DNA from: Catellatospora vulcania
GTDB taxonomy: Bacteria; Actinomycetota; Actinomycetes; Mycobacteriales; Micromonosporaceae
Direction: 5' to 3'
DNA length: 64,000 bases
Assembly (NCBI RefSeq): GCF_009720385.1
Contig: NZ_WARX01000017.1
Location: forward strand, 62,001 to 126,000
Position 1 is the first letter of the stretch, and every line of letters starts with the position of its first letter. Below the pieces are notes generated by a model, which was not told the DNA's origin, did not search any database, and was given only the letters and a program-made list of their open reading frames with translations. The position numbers were made by a program, and so were the translations under genes. Of the stretch, positions 9,879 through 21,549 are shown in pieces.

Positions 9879-10330
9879 GGCCGGACGGTGCGGGTGGGCC
9901 GGGCGCGCAGTGCGGCGACGTAGTCGTCGGGCGCGCCCGCCTTCTCCGCCGCGTTCGCGATCTCCGACAGGTACCAGGCGGTCGGCAGGCCGCCCTCGTA
10001 CCCGTGGAAGACGTACACGTAGGCCAGCGCGCTGCCGTCGAGTGTCGCGACCCGCAGCTGCAGCTTGGTGTAGGTGCCCGCGTTCGCGCCCTCGACCTCG
10101 TCGAGTGCCGCCTCGTCCCACGGGTGCACGTCGTAGAGCGCCACGAAGATCCGGTCTCCGGGCGATTCGACGATCGTGGTGACCGCGCCTTCCCAGCCGA
10201 CCTCGTCCTCGCCTGCGAAGGTCAGCCGCCAATCTTCGAGCCAGCCGGTCCCGACCATAGGCGAGTGCGGACAGTAGGCCCGCATGCGGGCTGGGTCCAG
10301 GTTCGAGCCGTACGCTGCGTAATGACGCAC
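9875..10330 (-). CDS. Gamma-glutamylcyclotransferase-like protein
   Basis: 151 residues from GTG 10330, where the sequence becomes VRHYAAYGSNLDPARM; TATCGT seven bases upstream supports a leaderless start. The YGSN motif binds the gamma-glutamyl substrate, and an acidic stretch DEVEGANAGTY is a candidate location for the catalytic glutamate. The family converts gamma-glutamyl amino acids or glutathione-like compounds to 5-oxoproline. Because actinomycetes mostly use mycothiol, the physiological substrate is uncertain. The longer open frame starting at 10390 has no family support. Confidence 0.82.
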   Translation of the reverse strand: MRHYAAYGSNLDPARMRAYCPHSPMVGTGWLEDWRLTFAGEDEVGWEGAVTTIVESPGDRIFVALYDVHPWDEAALDEVEGANAGTYTKLQLRVATLDGSALAYVYVFHGYEGGLPTAWYLSEIANAAEKAGAPDDYVAALRARPTRTVRP

Positions 10331-10476
10331 GGCGATGACGATAGCCGCCCGGACGGCTTGCTGAGAATACGCCCGTGCGTGTCGGACCACTCGGTGTCTT
10401 TTCGGGCACGCTGGGTGAGCGTGAGCCGGGTCGCATCCGCGCCTGGCGGACTTGCCGGGTAGGGAAGAATGACACC

Positions 10477-11880
10477 GTGAGTCGGATTGTGATCATCGGT
10501 GGCGGCCCCGCCGGATACGAGGCGGCGCTCGTCGCCGCGCAGCTCGACGCGGACGTCACGGTCGTGGAAGCGGACGGCGCCGGCGGCGCCTGCGTGCTGC
10601 ACGACTGCGTCCCGTCCAAGACCTTCATCGCCAGCTCCGAGGTCGTGACGAGCTATCGCGACAACGAGGAGTTCGGCGTCCACTCCGAGGGCCCGGGGAC
10701 CGTCACCGTCGACGCCGCCGCGGTGCACGGCCGGGTCAAGCGGCTGGCCCTGGCGCAGTCCGGCGACATCCACGCCAAGCTGATCAAGGCCGGGGTCACC
10801 CTGGTCAAGGGCACCGCCAAGATGGGTGACGACACCCTCGGCCACACCCACCGGGTGCGGGTGCGCCCGGCCGACGGCGACGCCGAGTACGCCATCGACG
10901 CGGGCACGGTGCTGATCGCGACCGGTGCGACGCCGCGCCGCCTGCCGTCCGCGGTGCCCGACGGCGAGCGCATCCTGACCTGGCGCCAGATCTACGACCT
11001 GCCCGCGCTGCCCGAGCATTTGATCGTCATCGGCTCCGGTGTCACCGGCGCCGAGTTCGCCTCGTCCTACCTGGCCATCGGGGTGCCGGTCACCCTGGTG
11101 TCGTCCCGCGACCGGGTCATGCCGCACGAGGACGCCGACGCGGCGATGGCTATCGAGCGGGTGTTCCGGGCCCGCGGCATGACCATCCTGAACAACTCGC
11201 GGGCCGACGCGGTCAAGCGGGTCGGCGACGGCGTCGAGGTGACCCTGTCCGACGGTCGGGTGGTCACCGGCTCGCACGCGCTGATGGCGGTCGGTTCCAT
11301 CCCCAATACCGCCGACCTCGGTCTCACCGAGTACGGCGTCAACGTTGGTCCCGGCGGTTACGTCACGGTCGACCGGGTGTCGCGCACCAACGTGCCCGGG
11401 GTGTACGCCGCCGGCGACTGCACCGGCGTGCTCCCGCTGGCCAGCGTCGCGGCCATGCAGGGCCGGATCGCGATGTGGCACGCGCTCGGCGAGGCGGTGG
11501 CCCCGCTGCGGCTGCGCACGGTCGCCGCGAACGTCTTCACCGACCCGGAGCTGGCCACGGTCGGCGTCTCGCAGGCGGACGTGGACAGCGGCAAGGTCCC
11601 GGCCCGGCAGGTCATGCTGCCGCTGGCCGGCAACGCCCGCGCCAAGATGGCCGGTCTCGACGACGGCTTCATCAAGCTGTTCTGCCGCCCGGCCAGCGGC
11701 ATCGTGGTCGGCGGCGTCGTCGTCGCCCCGCGCGCCAGCGAGCTGATCATGCCGCTGACCATGGCCGTCGAGAACCACATGACGGTGGACCAGCTCGCCC
11801 ACACCATCACCATCTACCCGTCACTCAGCGGCAGCCTGGCCGAAGCCGCCCGCCAGCTGATGCAGCACGACGTCGAGTAG
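10477..11880 (+). CDS. lpdA: NAD(P)H-quinone dehydrogenase, LpdA-like flavoprotein
   Basis: 467 residues from GTG 10477. It resembles Mycobacterium LpdA (Rv3303c) along its whole length: GGGPAGYEAALVA FAD site, DCVPSKTF, GERILTWRQIYDLPALPEH, a second dinucleotide site GSGVTGAEF, GDCTGVLPLASVAAMQGRIAMWHALGE, and IYPSLSGSLAEAAR. The lipoamide dehydrogenase His-Glu pair is missing at the C-terminus (YPSLSGS), so it is not an Lpd of the usual kind. Unlike the mycobacterial protein, it keeps two cysteines, Cys39 and Cys44, at CX4C spacing. It should reduce quinones and protect against oxidative stress. Confidence 0.9.
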   Translation: MSRIVIIGGGPAGYEAALVAAQLDADVTVVEADGAGGACVLHDCVPSKTFIASSEVVTSYRDNEEFGVHSEGPGTVTVDAAAVHGRVKRLALAQSGDIHAKLIKAGVTLVKGTAKMGDDTLGHTHRVRVRPADGDAEYAIDAGTVLIATGATPRRLPSAVPDGERILTWRQIYDLPALPEHLIVIGSGVTGAEFASSYLAIGVPVTLVSSRDRVMPHEDADAAMAIERVFRARGMTILNNSRADAVKRVGDGVEVTLSDGRVVTGSHALMAVGSIPNTADLGLTEYGVNVGPGGYVTVDRVSRTNVPGVYAAGDCTGVLPLASVAAMQGRIAMWHALGEAVAPLRLRTVAANVFTDPELATVGVSQADVDSGKVPARQVMLPLAGNARAKMAGLDDGFIKLFCRPASGIVVGGVVVAPRASELIMPLTMAVENHMTVDQLAHTITIYPSLSGSLAEAARQLMQHDVE

Positions 11881-11882
11881 CC

Positions 11883-11949
11883 CATGATCGCTTTTTCGTG
11901 TCAGAACCTGAGGTCTGACCAGAGGTTCTGACACGAAACAGCGATCATG
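11883..11949. repeat. Long palindrome with CATGATCGC ends
   Basis: 27-base arms (11883-11909 and 11923-11949) with a single mismatch and a 13-base loop, starting two bases after the lpdA stop. It could also act as the lpdA terminator. The interior (TTTCGTGTCAGAACC) differs from the other palindromes with similar ends. Confidence 0.88.
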
Positions 11950-12028
11950 CCCTAACCGTCCTAAAGGGACCCGTCCCACATCTCACATCGTTTACGCAAT
12001 CGCAACGCGATCCGCGTAGCGTCGGGAC

Positions 12029-13618
12029 ATGGCGGACCTTTTCGAGGATTACCCGCTCGGTCCCGGCTGGGACGAGATGTTCGGCGTTCCCGGCGAGCCC
12101 CGGCCGACCTACGAGGCGCTGCACGCGACGCTGCGCCCGCTGGCCGGCAGCGAGCTGAGGATCCGGGCCGAGGTGCTGGCCAGAGCCTTCCTCGACCAGG
12201 GCATCACGTTCGCCCTCAAGGGTGTCGAGCGCCCGTTCCCGCTGGACATCGTGCCCCGCATCATCGCCGCCGAGCAGTGGCGGCAGGTCGAGGCCGGGGT
12301 CGCCCAGCGGGTGCGCGCCCTGGAGGCGTTCCTGGCCGACGTGTACGGCGAGGGCAACGCGCTGCGCGACGGCATCGTGCCCCGGCGCATCATCGTGACC
12401 AGCGCCCACTTCCACCGGGAGGCGGCCGGCATCGTCCCGCCGAACGGGGTGCGCGTGCACGTCGCCGGGGTCGACCTGATCCGCGACGAGGCGGGCGAGT
12501 TCCGGGTGCTGGAGGACAACGTGCGCACCCCGTCCGGGGTCAGCTACGTGATGGAGAACCGGCGTGCCATGGCGCACGTGCTGCCCGAGGTGTTCGCGCA
12601 GACGCGGGTGCGGCCCGTGGAGTCGTACCCCGGCATGCTCTTGCAGGCGCTGCGCGCGTCGGCACCGGCCGGAGTGGACGATCCGACCGTGGTGGTGCTC
12701 ACCCCCGGCGTGCACAACTCGGCCTACTTCGAGCACGCGCTGCTGGCCCGGGAGATGGGCGTCGAGCTGGTCGAGGGGCGTGATCTCGTCTGTGCCGGCA
12801 ACGAGGTGGCGATGCGCACCACCGCGGGCGAGCAGCGGGTCGACGTCATCTACCGGCGCATCGACGACGAGTTCCTGGACCCGGTGCACTTCCGGGCCGA
12901 CTCGATGCTCGGCTGCGCGGGCCTGCTCAACGCGGCGCGGGCGGGCAACGTCACCATCGCCAACGCGATCGGCAACGGCGTCGCCGACGACAAGCTGCTC
13001 TACACGTACGTGCCGGATCTGATCCGCTACTACCTGAATGAGGAACCACTGCTGTCCAACGTGGAGACCTACCGCCTCGACGACCCCGACGTGCGCACCT
13101 ACGTGCTGAGCCGGCTGGACGACCTGGTGCTCAAGCCGGTCGACGGGTCCGGCGGCGCGGGCATCGTGATCGGCTCGCAGGCCACCGAGGAGCAACTGGA
13201 GCACGTACGCCAGCGCATCCAGCTCGACCCGCGCGGGTGGATCGCCCAGCGCGAGGTGAAGCTGTCCATGGTGCCGACGCTGATCGAGGACCGGCTCCGG
13301 CCGCGGCACGTGGACCTGCGGCCGTTCGCGGTCAACGACGGCAACCAGGTCCGGGTGCTGCCCGGCGGGCTGACCCGGGTGGCGCTGCCCGAAGGCGCGC
13401 TGGTGGTCAACTCCAGCCAGGGCGGCGGTTCCAAGGACACCTGGGTGCTGCCCGAGCCGGGCGCCCCGGCCGAGGAATGGCAGCAGGACCCGTTCCCCGA
13501 CGAGGTCGCGGTGATCCCCTCGCCGCGCCGCCCCGACCCTGGACCCGGCCAGTCCGGGCATGGCCAGCAGCAGCAACAGCAGCAACAGGCACGAGCCGAC
13601 GGGAGGGTTCAATGCTGA
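12029..13618 (+). CDS. Circularly permuted type 2 ATP-grasp protein
   Basis: 529 residues. DYPLGPGWDEMFG at the start, GVDLIRDEAGEFRVLEDNVRTPSGVSYVMENR in the middle, DKLLYTYVPDLIRYYL, LVLKPVDGSGGAGIVIG, and WIAQREVKLSMVPTL are the signatures of circularly permuted ATP-grasp ligases (predicted peptide-forming amidoligases). The gene overlaps the alpha-E gene by seven bases, and a transglutaminase-like gene follows, the conserved trio of this family. TAGCGT six bases before the ATG suggests a leaderless mRNA. The last 20 residues contain eight consecutive glutamines (codons 13565-13588) and look disordered. The substrate is unknown. Confidence 0.9.
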   Translation: MADLFEDYPLGPGWDEMFGVPGEPRPTYEALHATLRPLAGSELRIRAEVLARAFLDQGITFALKGVERPFPLDIVPRIIAAEQWRQVEAGVAQRVRALEAFLADVYGEGNALRDGIVPRRIIVTSAHFHREAAGIVPPNGVRVHVAGVDLIRDEAGEFRVLEDNVRTPSGVSYVMENRRAMAHVLPEVFAQTRVRPVESYPGMLLQALRASAPAGVDDPTVVVLTPGVHNSAYFEHALLAREMGVELVEGRDLVCAGNEVAMRTTAGEQRVDVIYRRIDDEFLDPVHFRADSMLGCAGLLNAARAGNVTIANAIGNGVADDKLLYTYVPDLIRYYLNEEPLLSNVETYRLDDPDVRTYVLSRLDDLVLKPVDGSGGAGIVIGSQATEEQLEHVRQRIQLDPRGWIAQREVKLSMVPTLIEDRLRPRHVDLRPFAVNDGNQVRVLPGGLTRVALPEGALVVNSSQGGGSKDTWVLPEPGAPAEEWQQDPFPDEVAVIPSPRRPDPGPGQSGHGQQQQQQQQARADGRVQC

Positions 13619-14568
13619 GCCGGATCGCCGAGTCGCTCTATTGGATCGGCCGCTACGTCGAGCGCGCCGAGGACACCGCCCGCATCCTCGACGTACACCT
13701 GCACCGCATGCTGCAGGACCCGTGGACCGACGAGGAGCAGGCCTGCCGGTCACTGCTCGCGGTCATGGGCCTGCCGATCGGCGAGCAGGAGAGCGCCAGC
13801 CTGCCCGGCGTGGTGGAACGCCTCGGCCTCGACCTGACCAGCACCAGCTCGGTGCTGGGCGCGCTGGCCGCGGCCCGGGAGAACGCCCGCGGCGCCCGCG
13901 AGACGGTCAGCGCGGAGATGTGGGAGTGCCTCAACACCACCTGGCTCGGCCTGGCCGGATCGCGCCGCCGCATCGAGGAGGGCGGCGTGCACCAGTTCTT
14001 CACCTGGGTACGCGAACGCTGCTCGGTGCTGGCCGGGCTCGCCGACGCCACGATGAGCCGCGACGAGGGCTGGCTGTTCCTGGTGCTGGGCCGCAGCGTG
14101 GAACGGGTCGACATGACCGCCCGGCTGCTGTCCACGCACACCCGGGCCGGCGGCAGCATCCCGAACTGGCTGACCCTGCTGCGCTCGTGCGGGGCGTGGG
14201 AGACCTACCTGCGCACCTACCGCGGGTCGCTCAGCGACCGGCACGCCGCCGAATTCCTGCTGCTCGACCGGCTCTTCCCGCGCTCGATCCTGGCTGCGCT
14301 GGTCACCGCTGAGTCCTGCCTGGCCGAGCTGGAGCCGGGCGGCGGCACCACCCGCACCGGCCGGGTCGGCGTGGGCACCGACGCCCAGCGCATCCTCGGC
14401 CGCGCCCGCACCGACCTGGCCTACCGCGCCCCCGACGACCTCCTCGCCGACCTCGGCCCGGTCCTGTCCGGCCTGGAACGCACCTGCTCCCAGGTCAACG
14501 ACGCGGTCTCCGCCCGCTACTTCCGCCAGACCGCCGCCGTCCACTGGCAGGCCGGAGCCGTCGCATGA
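13612..14568 (+). CDS. Alpha-E domain protein
   Basis: 318 residues from ATG 13612, inside the end of the ATP-grasp frame (ATGCTGA overlap), so translation is probably coupled. The opening MLSRIAESLYWIGRYVERAEDTARILDVHLHRML and the repeated Glu-rich helices define the alpha-E domain, always found with ATP-grasp and transglutaminase-like partners. It has no known catalytic motif and probably acts as a helical partner or scaffold. Confidence 0.9.
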   Translation: MLSRIAESLYWIGRYVERAEDTARILDVHLHRMLQDPWTDEEQACRSLLAVMGLPIGEQESASLPGVVERLGLDLTSTSSVLGALAAARENARGARETVSAEMWECLNTTWLGLAGSRRRIEEGGVHQFFTWVRERCSVLAGLADATMSRDEGWLFLVLGRSVERVDMTARLLSTHTRAGGSIPNWLTLLRSCGAWETYLRTYRGSLSDRHAAEFLLLDRLFPRSILAALVTAESCLAELEPGGGTTRTGRVGVGTDAQRILGRARTDLAYRAPDDLLADLGPVLSGLERTCSQVNDAVSARYFRQTAAVHWQAGAVA

Positions 14569-14583
14569 CGCACCCCCCTCTGC

Positions 14584-14646
14584 CGCAACTCTTAAAGAGT
14601 CGCGGCCTTCAGGACACGATCAGAGCGCATGTCTTTCAGAGTTGCG
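14584..14646. repeat. GCAACTCTTAAAGAGTCGCG palindrome, partly decayed copy
   Basis: The left arm (14584-14607) is identical to the copies at 17061 and 55343. The right arm is eroded, keeping GTCTTTCAGAGTTGCG (14631-14646). It sits between the alpha-E and transglutaminase genes, which would otherwise form one operon. Confidence 0.82.
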
Positions 14647-14692
14647 CCAGGTGGGCGGGCCGCCGCGGTGCGAAGCGCGGGGAGGAGAGGGC

Positions 14693-15553
14693 ATGACGAT
14701 CTCGGGACCCGGGTGGCGGTTGCAGATTCGGCACCGGACCGGTTTTCAGTACGGCGGGCCGGTGGCGTCGTCGTACAACGAGGCGCGGATGTCGCCCAGC
14801 TCGGAGGCGCGGCAGACGGTGCTCGACGACCGGGTCAGCGTGTGGCCCACCGCGCGCACCTATCGGTACCAGGACTACTGGGGAACGACGGTGACGTCGT
14901 TCGACGTCCAGGTGGCGCACGAGGTGCTGGAGGTCATCGCCGACTCGACCGTGGAGACCTCCGGCCCCGCCGCGCTGCGCACCGACGGGCCCGGTTGGGC
15001 GGAGCTGACCGACCCGGACGACGTCGACCGCTGGCAGGAGCTGCTGCTGCCGACCCCGCGTACCGCGCTCGACGCGGAGCTGGGCGCGCTCGCCGCGGAG
15101 CTGCGCGCCGCGCACGGGCCGGACGAGGCGGCGCTGGCCGTGTTCGACCTGGTCCGGCGGGAGGTGGAGTACACCCCGGGCGCGACCGGGGTGATGACCG
15201 ACGCGGTGCACGTGTGGCGGCAGAAGCAGGGCGTGTGCCAGGACATCTCGCACCTGTCCGTGGCGCTGCTGCGGGCTATGGGCCTGCCCGCCCGGTACGT
15301 CTCCGGCTACCTGCACCCCACCCCGAACGCGCCGCTGGGCAAGCCGGTGACCGGGCAGAGCCACGCCTGGGTGGAGTGGTGGTCGGGGGAGTGGCACGCC
15401 TACGACCCGACGAACGGTGTGCCGGTCGGGGAGCGCCACGTGGTGGTCGGCCGCGGCCGCGACTACGGCGACGTGCCCCCGCTCAAGGGCGTCTACGCGG
15501 GCCCCTCCAACACCGGCCAGTCTGTGGAGGTCACCCTGACCCGGGTGCGGTGA
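14693..15553 (+). CDS. Transglutaminase-like cysteine protease family protein
   Basis: 286 residues from ATG 14693, preceded by GGAGGAGAGG. The N-terminal part (RLQIRHRTGFQYGGPVASSYNEARM) is the beta domain typical of this group. The core has the Cys-His-Asp triad: GVCQDISH, QSHAWVEWW, and AYDPTNG. With the ATP-grasp and alpha-E genes it belongs to a predicted peptide synthesis or processing system, in which this member may cleave or transfer an amide bond. No signal peptide is present, so it should act in the cytoplasm. Confidence 0.9.
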   Translation: MTISGPGWRLQIRHRTGFQYGGPVASSYNEARMSPSSEARQTVLDDRVSVWPTARTYRYQDYWGTTVTSFDVQVAHEVLEVIADSTVETSGPAALRTDGPGWAELTDPDDVDRWQELLLPTPRTALDAELGALAAELRAAHGPDEAALAVFDLVRREVEYTPGATGVMTDAVHVWRQKQGVCQDISHLSVALLRAMGLPARYVSGYLHPTPNAPLGKPVTGQSHAWVEWWSGEWHAYDPTNGVPVGERHVVVGRGRDYGDVPPLKGVYAGPSNTGQSVEVTLTRVR

Positions 15554-17041
<1,488 letters not shown>

Positions 17042-17060
17042 CAGGCGCGGGTTCTCCGCT

Positions 17061-17123
17061 CGCAACTCTTAAAGAGTCGCGGCCTCAGGGCGTCCCCGAG
17101 GCCGCGACTCTTTAAGAGTTGCG
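17061..17123. repeat. GCAACTCTTAAAGAGTCGCG palindrome, perfect copy
   Basis: Two perfect 26-base arms (17061-17086 and 17098-17123) with an 11-base loop, between the convergent guaB1 and accA genes. The long stem may terminate transcription from both sides. Other copies: 14584-14646 and 55343-55407. Confidence 0.93.
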
Positions 17124-17134
17124 CGGGTGGTGGG

Positions 17135-18892
17135 TTACTTGATCTCGCAGAGGGTGGTGCCGGATTGGACTACCTCGCCTATGGCGGCGGTCAGGCCGGT
17201 GATCACGCCGGATTTGTGGGCGGTGAGGGGTTGTTCCATCTTCATGGCCTCCAGGACCACGACGGTGTCGCCCTCGGCCACGGTGTCGCCGTCGGCGACC
17301 GCGAGCTTGACGATGGTGCCCTGCATGGGGGCGGTCAGCGCGTCGCCACCGGCGGCCACGTTCGCGCCGCGCTTGCCGCCGGCCCGCTTGGCGGGACGTC
17401 CCGCTCCGGCGGGCGCGGCCACGGCCGTACCCCCGAAGGATGCGGGGAGTGACACTTCCAGGCGCTTGCCGCCGACCTCGACCACGACGGTCTGCCGGTC
17501 GCCGGCTTCGTCGTCGGCGGTGGCAGCCTGGGTGAAGGGCGGCACGGTGTTGTTCCACTCCGTCTCGATCCACCGGGTGTGCACGGTGAACTCGACGAAG
17601 GCCGGGTCGCGCACGATGGCGCGGTGGAACGGCAGGGCGGTGGCCATGCCCTCGACGACCATCTCGTCCAGGGCGCGGCGGGCCCGCTCCAGGGCCTCGG
17701 TGCGGTTCTCGCCGGTGATGATCACCTTGGCGAGGAGTGAGTCGAAGTTGCCGCTGATCGCGTTGCCGGTCTCGAAACCGGTGTCCACGCGTACGCCGGG
17801 GCCGCCGGGCAGGTGCATCTTGGTGATCAGGCCGGGGGCGGGCAGGAAGTTGCGGCCCGGGTCCTCGCCGTTGATGCGGAATTCGATCGAGTGGCCGCGC
17901 GGGGCGGGGTCGTCGGCCAGGCGCAGCTTCTCGCCCGCGGCGATGCGGAACTGCTCGCGGACCAGGTCGATGCCGGAGGTCTCCTCGGTGACCGGGTGTT
18001 CGACCTGGAGCCGGGTGTTGACCTCCAGGAAGGAGATGGTGCCGTCCACGCCCACGAGGTATTCGACCGTGCCCGCGCCGTGGTATCCGGCCTCGCGGCA
18101 GATCGCCTTCGCGGAGTCGTGAATGGCCGCGCGCTGCACCTCGGTCAGGAACGGGGCCGGGGCCTCCTCGACCAGCTTCTGGTGGCGGCGCTGCAGCGAG
18201 CAGTCGCGGGTGCCGACGACGATGACGTTGCCGTGCTGGTCGGCCAGTACCTGCGCCTCGACGTGGCGGGGCCGGTCGAGGTAGCGCTCGACGAAGCACT
18301 CGCCTCGGCCGAACGCGGCGACGGCCTCGCGGGTGGCCGAGTCGAACAGCTCGGGGATCTCGTCCAGGGTGCGGGCGACCTTGAGGCCGCGGCCGCCGCC
18401 GCCGAACGCCGCCTTGATGGCGACGGGCAGGCCGTACTCCCGGGCGAAGGCGACGATCTCGTCGGCGTGCTTGACGGGGTCGGGTGTGCCGGGCACCAGC
18501 GGCGCGCCGGCGCGCTGCGCGATGTGCCGGGCGGTGACCTTGTCACCGAGGTCGCGGATGGCCTGCGGGGAGGGCCCGATCCAGGTGAGGCCCGCTTCGA
18601 TGACGGCCTCGGCGAACGCGGCGTTCTCGGACAGGAAGCCGTAGCCGGGGTGCACCGCGTCCGCGCCGGAGCGCTGGGCCACCTCGATCAGCTTGTCGAT
18701 ACGCAGGTAGGTGTCGGCGCTGGTCTCGCCGCCGAGGGCGTACGCCTCGTCGGCGATGGTCACGTGCAGCGCGTCACGGTCGCCGTCGGCGTACACGGCG
18801 ACGCTGGCCAGGCCCGCGTCGCGGCAGGCACGTGCCACGCGTACGGCGATCTCGCCACGGTTCGCGATCAACACTTTGGACAGCATCGTCAT
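17135..18892 (-). CDS. accA: Acyl-CoA carboxylase alpha subunit (biotin carboxylase plus biotin carrier)
   Basis: 585 residues. The biotin carboxylase half ([22 protein letters not shown]-grasp [29 protein letters not shown]) occupies about 1-450, and the biotin carrier domain is at the end, with [10 protein letters not shown] carrying the biotinylated lysine. It carboxylates its own biotin with bicarbonate and ATP and passes CO2 to an AccD beta subunit such as the one at 28751-30346. Three ATGs are near (18895, 18892, 18886); 18892 has the best distance to GGAGG. TAGACT (18927-18922) is a candidate -10 box, with an operator-like site upstream. Confidence 0.95.
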   Translation of the reverse strand: MTMLSKVLIANRGEIAVRVARACRDAGLASVAVYADGDRDALHVTIADEAYALGGETSADTYLRIDKLIEVAQRSGADAVHPGYGFLSENAAFAEAVIEAGLTWIGPSPQAIRDLGDKVTARHIAQRAGAPLVPGTPDPVKHADEIVAFAREYGLPVAIKAAFGGGGRGLKVARTLDEIPELFDSATREAVAAFGRGECFVERYLDRPRHVEAQVLADQHGNVIVVGTRDCSLQRRHQKLVEEAPAPFLTEVQRAAIHDSAKAICREAGYHGAGTVEYLVGVDGTISFLEVNTRLQVEHPVTEETSGIDLVREQFRIAAGEKLRLADDPAPRGHSIEFRINGEDPGRNFLPAPGLITKMHLPGGPGVRVDTGFETGNAISGNFDSLLAKVIITGENRTEALERARRALDEMVVEGMATALPFHRAIVRDPAFVEFTVHTRWIETEWNNTVPPFTQAATADDEAGDRQTVVVEVGGKRLEVSLPASFGGTAVAAPAGAGRPAKRAGGKRGANVAAGGDALTAPMQGTIVKLAVADGDTVAEGDTVVVLEAMKMEQPLTAHKSGVITGLTAAIGEVVQSGTTLCEIK

Positions 18893-18943
18893 CATCGTCC
18901 TCCCCGAACGGGCCTGCGCGGAGTCTATCGGTGGAGTTGATCA

Positions 18944-18992
18944 TTAACGAGCGCTCAGGTGCCATGTGACCTGTGTCATGAACGCTCGTTCA
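18944..18992. promoter_or_regulatory. Two TGAACG-type operator sites between accA and padR
   Basis: TGAACGCTCGTTCA (18979-18992) is the exact reverse complement of the site on the mutase start. TTAACGAGCGCTCA (18944-18957) is a copy with two changes, and lies over the expected -35 region of the accA promoter. Centre-to-centre distance is 35 bases. Confidence 0.55.
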
Positions 18993-19052
18993 GATCACTG
19001 CTGGTGGGGGTGGCATACCCCGGATCGCCGTTGCGGACGCACACTGTTCACC

Positions 19053-19667
19053 GTGTCGACGACCCGAATGATGATCCTCGGCGTGGTGCGCATGTTGCAG
19101 CCGGTGCACGGCTACGACGTACGCCGGGAGCTGCTGAGCTGGCATGCGGACAAGTGGGCCAACGTGCAGCCCGGTTCGGTCTATCACGCGCTGAAGAAGC
19201 TCGCCGACGAGGGCGCGCTGCGGGAGGTCGGCAGCGAGCAGGTGGGCGGCCGGCCCGCCCGGATGCGGTACGAGATGACCGTCAAGGGTGACGAGCAGTT
19301 CCGTGACCTGCTCGGCGGGGCGCTGTGGGAGCAGCGGGAGGTGGAGGACCCGTTCCTGGCGGGGTTCTCGCTGATGACCGAGCTGCCCCGGGAGGAGGTC
19401 GCGGCGGCGCTGCGGCACCGGGCGCGGCGGCTGCGGGCGGACAACGAGGGTGCCGGGGCGGCCATCGCCTCGGGCTGGGCGGTGCCGGAGAACAAGCCGA
19501 CCCACGTGCGCTGGATGCTCGAACTCGGCATCGCCCGCAACGAGGGCGAGATCGCGTGGTGCGAGCGGGTGGCGGAGCGGATCGAGTCCGGTGAGCCCTA
19601 TATGTCGCAGGAGCTGCAGGCGCGCTGGAAACAGGCACTGGAGCAACGGGATCACGCAACCGATTAA
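19053..19667 (+). CDS. PadR-family transcriptional regulator
   Basis: 204 residues from GTG 19053, where the domain begins (MMILGVVRMLQPVHGYDVRRELL). The N-terminal winged helix has the PadR pattern (NVQPGSVYHALKKLADEGAL, GGRPARMRYEMTVKGDEQF), and the C-terminal half (about 95-204) is the helical dimerisation domain. PadR proteins often repress neighbouring exporters and release DNA when binding a toxic ligand. The ABC exporter genes follow at once on the same strand, so they are the probable targets. The upstream TGAACG sites might instead serve accA. Confidence 0.88.
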   Translation: MSTTRMMILGVVRMLQPVHGYDVRRELLSWHADKWANVQPGSVYHALKKLADEGALREVGSEQVGGRPARMRYEMTVKGDEQFRDLLGGALWEQREVEDPFLAGFSLMTELPREEVAAALRHRARRLRADNEGAGAAIASGWAVPENKPTHVRWMLELGIARNEGEIAWCERVAERIESGEPYMSQELQARWKQALEQRDHATD

Positions 19668-19732
19668 TCAAACTTGACTACTGTCGGACCACGGTCCTAC
19701 GCTCCAGGTCTCCCTCGACCTTGGAGCTAAAA

Positions 19733-20686
<954 letters not shown>

Positions 20687-20689
20687 GCA

Positions 20690-21451
20690 GTGAAGTTCCT
20701 TCGTGACACCTGGCTGGTCTTCCAGCGCCAGATGCTGTTGCTGCTGCGCAACCCGGTCTGGGTCGCCGTCGGCATCATCCAGCCGATGTTCTACCTGCTG
20801 CTGTTCGCACCGCTGATGAAGCAGGCGCTCAGCCAGGGCGGGACGATGACCGACGAGCAGGCATACCGGATCTTCGTGCCCGGCATGCTGGTCATGGTCG
20901 CCCTGTTCAGCGCCTTCTCCGGGTTCGGCATCATCGCCGAGCTGCGGGCCGGTGTGATCGAGCGCAACCGGGTCACCCCGGTCAGCCGGGTCGCGCTGCT
21001 GCTCGGCCGGTCGCTGCGCGACGTCGTGCAGCTGCTGTTCCAGGCCGTGCTGGTGACCCTGCTCGCGGTGCCGTTCGGGCTGCGGGTCGCGGTCGGCGAC
21101 GCGCTGCTGGCCTACCTGCTGATCGGCCTGATGACGCTGCTGCTGTCGTCGACCGGGTACGCGCTGGGCCTGACCTTGCGCAGCGAGGACGCCATGGCGC
21201 CGATGCTGAACACGGTCATCCAGCCGATCATGCTGCTGGCCGGCATCTTCCTGCCGCTGACCTTCGCGCCGACGTGGCTGAAGAACGTCGCCAAGGCCAA
21301 CCCGTTCAAGTGGGCGACCGACGGGGTGCGTGCGCTGTTCGCGGGCAACCCCGGCGACGACGCGGTCTGGCAGGCGCTGGCGATCCTCACCCCGCTGACC
21401 GTGCTCGCGCTGGTCATCTCGTCGCGGACGTTCGCCAGGTCGGTCCGCTGA
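20690..21451 (+). CDS. ABC-2 type exporter permease, DrrB-like
   Basis: 253 residues, GTG start four bases after the ATPase stop. About six membrane helices are seen: near 25-45, 60-80, 105-135, 140-165, 170-195 and 228-248. The segment LRAGVIERNRVTPVSRVALLLGR is the conserved cytoplasmic loop of ABC-2 permeases. With the DrrA-like ATPase it should form a dimeric efflux pump under PadR control. Confidence 0.92.
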   Translation: MKFLRDTWLVFQRQMLLLLRNPVWVAVGIIQPMFYLLLFAPLMKQALSQGGTMTDEQAYRIFVPGMLVMVALFSAFSGFGIIAELRAGVIERNRVTPVSRVALLLGRSLRDVVQLLFQAVLVTLLAVPFGLRVAVGDALLAYLLIGLMTLLLSSTGYALGLTLRSEDAMAPMLNTVIQPIMLLAGIFLPLTFAPTWLKNVAKANPFKWATDGVRALFAGNPGDDAVWQALAILTPLTVLALVISSRTFARSVR

Positions 21452-21549
21452 CGCGGCGCGGCCGACTCGCGGGCCGGCCGCCCGGAACACGGCGTTAGCT
21501 CCGTCTCAACCCGAGGCCGGGGTACCTGTAAGGAGCGTAGCTTCGGTAG

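Noticed and set aside
18944-18992. Operator of the PadR regulator
   Set aside because: Possible, but the same sequence occurs at the mutase, accD and glpX genes, which fits an acyl-CoA regulator better than a local exporter repressor.
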